Of a stretch of DNA of 13,033 nt, positions 1-13,033 are shown in pieces; the stretch's first letter is position 1; every line of letters begins with the position of its first letter. The stretch spans positions 1-13,033 of the forward strand of contig JNEM01011238.1 in the NCBI GenBank assembly GCA_000697335.1, in the 5' to 3' direction. The notes below the pieces were generated by a model. The model saw nothing but the letters and a program-made list of their open reading frames with translations, made no database searches and was not told the origin of the DNA. Position numbers and translations under genes: made by a program. Source of the stretch: Conidiobolus incongruus B7586. Lineage: Eukaryota; Entomophthoromycota; Entomophthoromycetes; Entomophthorales; Conidiobolaceae.

Positions 1-82
<82 letters not shown>

Positions 83-115
83 GTAATAGTAATAATAATA
101 ATAATAATAATAGTA

Positions 116-146
<31 letters not shown>

Positions 147-147
147 T
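1..147. repeat. AAT trinucleotide microsatellite with a 30-bp higher-order duplication
   Basis: The window opens inside an uninterrupted AAT array that runs to about 147. Positions 61-90 and 91-120 are identical 30-base units, each with seven AAT copies followed by AGT AAT AGT, so a block already carrying A-to-G variants was duplicated. The left edge is cut by the window. Read in frame 1 the array is open, as Asn codons with a few Ser, and it ends in a short tail and a stop at 163-165. It could therefore be the poly-Asn end of a gene lying outside the window, but plain non-coding satellite DNA is more likely. Confidence 0.95.
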
Positions 148-1390
148 GTTTTTATTATAAATTAATTTTAACTTTAATATTACTGTAATATAAATAAATT
201 ATAAATTAAAGTAAGAAAATTTATTGAAAATTAATTTTAATTATTAAATAATAAGTGTTAAAAAAATCAATTAATTGGCAATGGATAAGAAGTTAAACTC
301 ATATTAAAAACATTTTACTAATGTATGATGTAATTAATAAAAAAATTAGTTTTATTATTATAAAACTTCTCTAAGGATTATAGATTTTAGAATTTACATT
401 AACTAAAATAAAAAAATAATTATTATAATCTTACTAATATTGTTAATTTTAATAAAATTTATATTAACTATATTATATATAAGGTTATTCAATTTTAAGG
501 TTGATAACAATTTATATTTAATAATGATGTAAAATTCTCAGGATATAAATCAGCTTAAACCACTATAATATTAATTCAATTTAGTAATTTTAACTAAACT
601 TTTGACTATATTAAAAATAATTGAAAAATAAATTTATATCAAAAATTTAATTAAAAAATATATATTTTAAAATAATTATAATTTAATAAATATAAATAAT
701 TAAATTGTTTTATTATGATTTTATCATTATTAAATTATGATATTAATATATTAATTTTAATAATATTAAGTTTATCAAATAATAATGATTGATAAAAATT
801 CATTATACAATAGAGCATCCTAGGATCAGACACACATACTAATTGTCATTATCCAATGCACCCAATACAAAAGTTGGCAAATGTTTAAATTAAAAGCATA
901 ATTATGTTAAATATCATAAATTGGCAAAAACTAAGTGATGGATAAATGTGTCCTTGATCAATTTGGGTACAGGATTTGACAGTGTAAAAAACTGATAAAA
1001 TTTTAAAAGGCTAATTATCTATATTACTCTGACTAGTTATTAAATACTAGAGAAATTTAAGTATTGTCTGTATTTAGATTATTTTTATGTAAGTTTTAAA
1101 TATTTTAATGATATTGGATTATTTAATTTCAAGTTTAATGTTTCGAATTTCTTGAAATTGTTTTTGTTAATTTTATTTTAAAACAAAATTTATTTTTAGT
1201 TTGATCCGAGTATGAAATGAGGTAGTGACTTACTAAAGTTGCATCATAAATGAAAATAATTCACTTGTAGGTACAAAAGTTGTCAAGTAAAGATAACAAT
1301 GATTAAATATAATAGAATGATTGACTAATAAGTCAAAGATATTTACTTTTACAATCATTTATTCGCTTTGGTTTAAATCAATAACCTCTG
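148..1390. other. AT-rich intergenic region, no gene seen
   Basis: Every frame is closed by frequent stops and I found no conserved protein piece, tRNA or repeat boundary. Two stretches are less AT-rich than the rest: about 810-990, which includes the perfect palindrome ATCCTAGGAT at 817-826, and about 1200-1390, which leads into the kelch promoter. At 1321-1336 an inverted repeat, TTGACT-aata-AGTCAA, contains TGACTAA, which resembles a fungal AP-1/Yap-type site. That reading is only a motif match. The remainder is A/T runs. Confidence 0.6.
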
Positions 1391-1393
1391 AGA

Positions 1394-1470
1394 CCAATTC
1401 CCAAACTGTGAAGTGATTGGCCCAATTGCTTCACTGTTTACAAAATCTTGTTGATAATTAAAGTGATTGG
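1394..1470. promoter_or_regulatory. CCAAT-box cluster upstream of the kelch gene
   Basis: Four CCAAT pentamers lie within 77 bases: CCAAT at 1394 and 1422 on the plus strand, and ATTGG (CCAAT on the minus strand) at 1416 and 1466. The middle two sit inside an imperfect 27-base palindrome at 1408-1434, with 13-base arms GTGAAGTGATTGG and CCAATTGCTTCAC around a single C and two mismatched pairs. The 11-mer AAGTGATTGGC occurs at 1411 and again exactly 50 bases later at 1461. CCAAT is the known target of the fungal HAP complex (NF-Y). Binding here is inferred from motif density and the location about 275-350 bases before the proposed start codon. Confidence 0.45.
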
Positions 1471-1626
1471 CTAATTCTATTTAATTGAGAGGATTGTGAT
1501 AAATTATTAGTGCATTAATAATTAATTAATGAATTGCCATTAATTCGTTTTACTCAGAATTAGAATGAATTTAGAAGGTTGAGCGGTTCAGTGAAATGAT
1601 GGATTAGAGGTAGTGATTCTCATTAA

Positions 1627-1639
1627 TTTAAATAAAAAG
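1627..1639 (+). promoter_or_regulatory. TATA-like element of the kelch gene
   Basis: TTTAAATAAAAAG stands about 105 bases before the ATG at 1744 and only a few bases before the ATG at 1642. If it positions transcription some tens of bases downstream, as TATA elements do, the mRNA would begin after 1642 and the later ATG would be used. In DNA this AT-rich such a match is weak evidence by itself. Confidence 0.3.
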
Positions 1640-1743
1640 CAATGATTCCTTGCTCTCTGTTTTTTCATTTGATTGTTTCTTCTTTTTATTTAATTTTGAT
1701 TTTTTTTTATTATATATATTTTTTATTAAAATCAATAGTAAAG

Positions 1744-3198
1744 ATGAATCAAATCAAATTGTTAATTCTCAATTTGGTGTATCATATTACTACGTTGTCC
1801 TATTTAATGTGTGTTGCTGGTCAAGAAAAATGGGAGAGAACGGCGGGATTTTGTGTGTATGATAAGAATAAGTTATATTATGTAGGAGGTGAAATACCCG
1901 GTAAAAGGGAGCAAGCATTGGAGTTTCCCATGCTGTCCCTGGACCTTAGCGACAGTAACAATTTCGTCAAACCGAATTGGAAGGGTATTAAATATAATAT
2001 GAAGCCTTCTTCCATGCATACCGCTGGAGATATTATCAATGGTAAGATCTATTTCTTTGGTGAACCCGATGACCAGTATTTGGGTAAAGTTGCTCAAAAA
2101 GATAATGATACTTTATATTTGTTTACGTATGATACTAATGCGGACAAATTTGAATCTAAGGTCATAGGTCTTGGGCCTGTAGCCAGATTTCATCACCAGT
2201 TCAAAGCAGTTAATTCGAAAACATTATGGACCTTTGGTGGTCTTCCTCCCGACAGCCCTAAGCTTGGCTACGAAAACGACAAGGTCGCATTGTTTCATAC
2301 CGACAAAATGGAATATGAACCCGTGGATATCAATTCATTTGTAATTTATTCCTATACAGCGACTCTTTTAGGCAACAAGCTGATCTTACTTGGAGGATGT
2401 CAAAATGCAAACATCCCTTATTCCATGAAAAGGATTAAATACTTCGATTTGACAATGTCCAATTTTGGTGACCTTGAGATACCTAATAACATTATCCCCA
2501 AGCCTCGTGTGAACCATATGGCTGTTGCAAAAGACAACAAAATTTATATGTATGGCGGTTCCGACCCTGATGAAACCGAATATTACAATGACTTATGGGA
2601 GTTTGATTTGAAAAAACTCGCTTGGACAGAAATAAAATCCCCCGAAATTTCTAAACTTCCTGGTAGAGCATATGGATGTTTGGCAGTCCATAACGGTGAT
2701 TTAGTTGTGGCACAGGGTATAGGTAGCTCCAAGAGTTTACCAGTTGCCAAAATTTCACTCAAGAATAATAATCAAAACGACACCACCGCCTTCATTGAGT
2801 CCGATCCTGAAAATACATATGGACTTTCACAATCTGCCAAAATCGGAATTGGTGCTGGTGTTTCAATATCACTGATATTCATCTTATCTGGAATCTACTG
2901 GCTCTATCGCAAGAACCAAGCACGCAAATCCTTCTTCACAGGAAAATCCTACATGACCTACATGGAATTCCAAGGTTCTTACACAGATCCCATCTGGTCT
3001 GATTCTTATACCAGAAGAGCGAGTTTCTGCACGGTGCGCGATCTCGCGGAAGAAACTACACCTGAATCACAAATGGACGAGACCATCACTTCCACGTATC
3101 AATCCAACCTTTCTACTACGCAAAATTTGCTCTTTAGTTCCAAGAATACCATGCCTTCGATACCTTCCGCCTACTCTACCCGAGATAGAAGAGTTTAA
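1744..3198 (+). CDS. Kelch-repeat single-pass membrane protein (receptor- or adhesin-like)
   Basis: An intronless frame of 484 residues if started at 1744. Residues 1-26 form a signal peptide (MNQIKLLILNL... with a V-A-G/Q cleavage site). About 340 residues of beta-propeller follow, with six kelch-like blades whose glycine turns lie near residues 48, 106, 165, 217, 271 and 325 (YYVGG, IYFFG, WTFGG, LILLGG, IYMYGG, LVVAQG). The fifth blade is the most canonical, with NDLWEFD and a W after it. Possible N-glycosylation sites are N121 and N345. A transmembrane helix spans about 367-389 and ends in WLYRK, leaving a cytoplasmic tail of about 95 residues rich in Ser and Thr. The tail holds RRAS, a PKA-type motif, at 424-427. 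The frame continues upstream to an ATG at 1642, but those 34 extra residues come from a T-rich stretch that would bury the signal peptide; the ATG at 1744 also has A at -3. The extracellular-kelch/TM/tail layout is common in early-diverging fungi. The ligand is unknown. Confidence 0.85.
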   Translation: MNQIKLLILNLVYHITTLSYLMCVAGQEKWERTAGFCVYDKNKLYYVGGEIPGKREQALEFPMLSLDLSDSNNFVKPNWKGIKYNMKPSSMHTAGDIINGKIYFFGEPDDQYLGKVAQKDNDTLYLFTYDTNADKFESKVIGLGPVARFHHQFKAVNSKTLWTFGGLPPDSPKLGYENDKVALFHTDKMEYEPVDINSFVIYSYTATLLGNKLILLGGCQNANIPYSMKRIKYFDLTMSNFGDLEIPNNIIPKPRVNHMAVAKDNKIYMYGGSDPDETEYYNDLWEFDLKKLAWTEIKSPEISKLPGRAYGCLAVHNGDLVVAQGIGSSKSLPVAKISLKNNNQNDTTAFIESDPENTYGLSQSAKIGIGAGVSISLIFILSGIYWLYRKNQARKSFFTGKSYMTYMEFQGSYTDPIWSDSYTRRASFCTVRDLAEETTPESQMDETITSTYQSNLSTTQNLLFSSKNTMPSIPSAYSTRDRRV

Positions 3199-5346
3199 CG
3201 ATATTTAAATATTTGTTATATATAATCATCGACTAATTAATGTTTTCGCATATCATATAAATAAAAAAAATTAAATATTTAAAAATATCTATTAATTTTT
3301 CTGTAGTATACCAAGATCCTTAGGATTACAACTATATTACCAAATGATACAATATTTAAAATTTTTTATTTTTATTTAATATTTTTTTTCTTTAAATTAA
3401 ATTTTTTTTATGAATTTATAAGAAAATTAATTAAACTTGCAAAGTAAAATAAATTATTAATATATTTAATTTTTATAATTTTTTTATAAATTTGAATATA
3501 TTTAACAGTTTGATTAAATTCTTTGAAATTGATATAAATGTTAGTGCTTTGATTAATATAAAATAACCAATGAGGTATTATATATTATATTCTAATGAAT
3601 AATAATAACAATATCCAATATATTAATAATTATTGAAATATGGTTTTTACTGTTAATTAAAATTCATTGAAAATCTCACATAGGTTTTATATTAATTAAA
3701 TTTAATTAAAAAATTAATTTTATTTGATTGTTATTGGATAGAGTATTGAGAATTTGTTTAATAAAATTAAATTTTTATCAAAAATATTTATGAAAAATGT
3801 TTATTAGGATAAAATATTTAGATTTTTTAATTATGAATTTAATTAAAATTTTGAAAGTAAAACTCTCAGTAATAATATTAAGGAAATCATCATTATCGAA
3901 TGAACTAGTCAAACTAAAATTCAAGCTACTAGTATAATCAAATATATATTGAATCATATTTTATTTTGGTATATAGAAAATTCATTTTGATATTAAATCA
4001 TTTTCAGTTCAATGCATTATTAATTTGATATACCAATAATATCAATCAACAACTAAAATGTAGTTTATCTTAAATCATTTTGCTTGATTGAATAATTATT
4101 TTTATCGACAGTTATGATTAGTAATATTTATTAATATAATTATAATAAATTTGAATGATATAGTGTAAACAATAGTTTATATTATCATATTCATAATGAA
4201 ATTATTTTTAAGTTTGAAAAATGATTTTACATTTCAGAATATTTTCAAGAGACAAATTAGAATTTGATCATTTTAATGTCTAATATGTAATATATTTATT
4301 AACTTATATTTGATTATTTCATGGGATAATATTGAAGGCAATAACACCTTAGCATAATCTTAATTTTCAATAAAAATATCATAAATCTATCGAATTTCAA
4401 AATTCCAAATTTTAGTATATAATTTATTGGATTTATAAATTTTATTCATTATATTCCATTCCAGAAGCATTTAATAGTAATAAGGTTTTAATAACTATCC
4501 AATTGTATATTATTGCTGGTAATTATTAAACTTATCAATTTTGGAAAATAATTGGCAAATTGATCATATAATTCAAAGTATCTATATACATATTTGATAA
4601 TATTTGATTAAATGTGAATCATATATTATCTAAAAATTCTTGATTCGAATTTTAATATTAAATCTTTTTATATAAATTTTATTCAATGATACATCCTTAT
4701 TTCTGAAACTATTTACAGGTTGATTTTAAGTTATATATAAATATATATTTGATATATCATAGTGCATTAATGCCTAATAAATTTATTGAAATAATTCCAA
4801 AAAATTCATGAGTATTGCTCGATCACATGAACAAATTTATTCACTTTCTGAATCCACAAATCCATTTATTTTTTTCAAATTGATAAAAATAGTGTAATCA
4901 ATAAAATATAGCAGAATACATTTATTTTATAACTGAAGAACAAGCCTATATATCGACTAAATTATTAAAGCATATCCAATACGAAATATAACTGTAAAAA
5001 TCTCAAAACATCACTCATTAAATTTAAATTTATGCATTCCCAGTCACCAAAAATTAATTATTTTTTACATTAAATTCAATAAATGTGCAAAATTTAATTT
5101 GGAATTAATTGTGATTCAAACTAAAACTAGTCATCATTATTTAATAATAATTATTCTTACTGTTTGATTAAAACTTGAATGATTTATAAAAGAGTAATCT
5201 TTTAAAAAAATCATAATATTAATTAAATATCAATATATATTAAATAGTTTTTATACCTTATCAAAAATTATTAACTTATTTTTATTAAAAAAATATTTTT
5301 AATTAAAAAATAAATTTCAATTTATGAGTTGGTAATTAAAAACACA
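3199..5346. other. AT-rich intergenic spacer between the kelch and Stt4 genes
   Basis: About 2.1 kb of A/T-dominated sequence with no frame of useful length, no tRNA-like fold and no recognisable transposon piece. It should hold the kelch 3' end and the Stt4 promoter. ATCCTTAGGAT at 3316-3326 is a short palindrome related to the one at 817. A small alternative first exon for Stt4 could lie at 5179-5193 (five codons, then a GTAATC donor), but nothing else supports it. Confidence 0.6.
3260..3265 (+). terminator. Possible polyadenylation signal of the kelch gene
   Basis: AATAAA lies 62 bases after the kelch stop codon, at the start of an A run. The hexamer is expected by chance in DNA this AT-rich, so the position after the gene is the only support. 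Confidence 0.35.
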
Positions 5347-11715
<6,369 letters not shown>

Positions 11716-13033
11716 AGTCATTGTTATTGTTTTTCGGTTGTAGAATAAACAAGGCTCAACTTTAAAAATATAATTTTTATCTACTTACAATTAATAATCT
11801 TCTATTGTTCTATTTATATCGTAGTTTTGAAATTATAATATACTAATTGAATGTTAAATGAGTTTTATCATTACACAGAATTGAAGAAATTGGAAATTTA
11901 TTATTATTTTGTAATTTAAATAATGGGAATTTTTTGTGATTGAAAAAAAATAAACATTTTAATATATAAAAAGTAAAAATAAATATATATTATAAAATTA
12001 ATAATTTCTTTTATTTCTAATAACTTTTTGCTATACTTTTAGCAAAGATCTAACACTTAAAAAACAATTCTTTTTATTAAAGACTGTAATTTGAAGTTTC
12101 ACAAACCAATTAAATTTTCCTGTAGAAATTTTCTTTCCTACAAGCTAGTTTTTTAATTGCTTAAAACAATTATAATTACATAGGTTATAATCTAAAGAAT
12201 ATACTAGATGTGGTAGTTTTTTCTAGTTATTTTTAATTAGAAAGGTTTTACAACTTTAGATTTATGTATTTTATAATTATCATGTAAAATAATAGGTTTT
12301 CTTATATTATATTGAGAATACTAATTAAAAATAGTTTTATTTAAAAAAATATAAAGTTTACTATTAATTAATTTTTATTTAAGAATTAAATAAGAATAAC
12401 ATATGTTATTATAATTTATTATAATAATTAACATTTGCTTATTAATAAAGTATTTATTTAAAAGAATTTATAGAGGGGGTTGATTTAACTTAATTTAAAA
12501 CTTTGATTTATATTTTAATAAAAGATTATACAAAAAAATTTAAGATTCATTAATTATAATAATTTGTTGTAAAAGCTTTAATTTCTAGTTATACCTTAAT
12601 AAGTTTTGTTTAACAATAGCTACTCTAGCTTCTTTTTAAACTTTAGTTAAATTATAAGATATTTATTTTATATTTTTATTAATTAATTTTAATTTAAACT
12701 TTTATATATATAAAATACTTATGTAACTAATATTAAAATGTCTTGATAATTCTTTAACTAAAATAAAAAGGTGCTTTTTAATATAATTTTTCATTTTATT
12801 AACAATTAGAAGAATAATAGTTAAAATTAATTTTTTAGATTTTAATAAGTTTTGGGTAGTTTTTTTCTTAGCTTTAAAGTATTTTACTTAGTGATAAATT
12901 GTTAATTTAAATAATATTACCTTAAATTTGAAATAATGGGAAATTTTTTAATTTCTGATTTTTCAAACATATTATTAGTTTGAAATGAATAAATATATAC
13001 AAAGTTAATAGGAAATTATATATTTTTAATATA
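11716..13033. other. AT-rich 3' flank, no gene seen
   Basis: About 1.3 kb of A/T-dominated DNA with dense stops on both strands. A perfect 7-bp stem with a six-base loop, TTTGCTA and TAGCAAA, lies at 12027-12046, and a similar motif AAATAATGGGA occurs at about 11918 and 12931. Neither is strong enough to name. No tRNA, transposon end or conserved coding piece was found. Confidence 0.6.
11744..11749 (+). terminator. Possible polyadenylation signal of Stt4
   Basis: AATAAA begins 29 bases after the Stt4 stop, within the relatively less AT-rich tail of the gene. Its position is suitable, but the hexamer is common in the DNA that follows. Confidence 0.4.

Noticed and set aside
1524-1545. Inverted repeat AATTAATG/CATTAATT before the kelch gene
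   Set aside because: Built almost only of A and T in an A/T-rich flank, so chance is a sufficient explanation.
1570-1620. GGTTCAGT-like stretch as a tRNA T-arm
   Set aside because: No acceptor stem, D-arm or anticodon arm can be folded around it.
1642-1743. Upstream ATG at 1642 adding 34 residues to the kelch protein
   Set aside because: The added residues come from a T-rich, UTR-like stretch and precede a good signal peptide starting at 1744. The TATA-like element lies only a few bases before 1642.
12027-12046. Hairpin TTTGCTA/TAGCAAA as a terminator or small RNA
   Set aside because: Seven-base stems are expected by chance in DNA of this composition, and it lies over 300 bases beyond the gene.
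11915-12950. AAATAATGGGA-type motifs about 1 kb apart as ends of a mobile element
   Set aside because: The match is under 20 bases, nothing coding lies between, and no target duplication or terminal structure is visible.

Overview
The window looks like nuclear DNA from a very AT-rich fungus, probably an early-diverging lineage; the exact group cannot be fixed from this sequence alone. Three things point this way. Intergenic DNA is almost pure A/T, while the coding blocks are clearly richer in G/C. One gene carries ten small spliceosomal introns of 48-58 bases. The encoded Stt4 protein shares long blocks with my memory of budding-yeast Stt4, such as GISGKLKPYIKKSK, LQSHAKAPFMATF and the C-terminal TNGIPY.

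Layout: positions 1-147 hold an AAT trinucleotide array. About 1.5 kb of AT-rich DNA follows, and its last part looks like a promoter, with a cluster of CCAAT boxes around a 13-bp-armed palindrome. Next is an apparently intronless gene (start most likely at 1744, stop at 3198) for a cell-surface kelch protein with signal peptide, six-bladed propeller, one membrane span and a Ser/Thr-rich cytoplasmic tail. A 2.1 kb AT-rich spacer separates it from an eleven-exon gene on the same strand (about 5347-11715) for phosphatidylinositol 4-kinase III alpha (Stt4/PI4KA), about 1,950 residues. The last 1.3 kb is AT-rich with no gene visible.

The Stt4 gene is the main content. I assembled its exons by hand from the reading frames, the GT/AG borders and the conserved protein sequence. 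It has three unusual points. One base appears to be missing in a T run inside the kinase N-lobe (10676-10678). The first exon has no in-frame ATG, although one lies directly beside it, one T out of frame (5347). One intron is of the rare GC-AG class and splits the codon for the catalytic Asp of the DFG motif. I cannot tell assembly errors from real mutations here.

The two genes have no evident operon-like or functional coupling. Both act at the plasma membrane: Stt4 makes PI4P there, and the kelch protein looks like a surface receptor or adhesin. I do not see a new multi-gene system, mobile element, CRISPR array, tRNA or rRNA.
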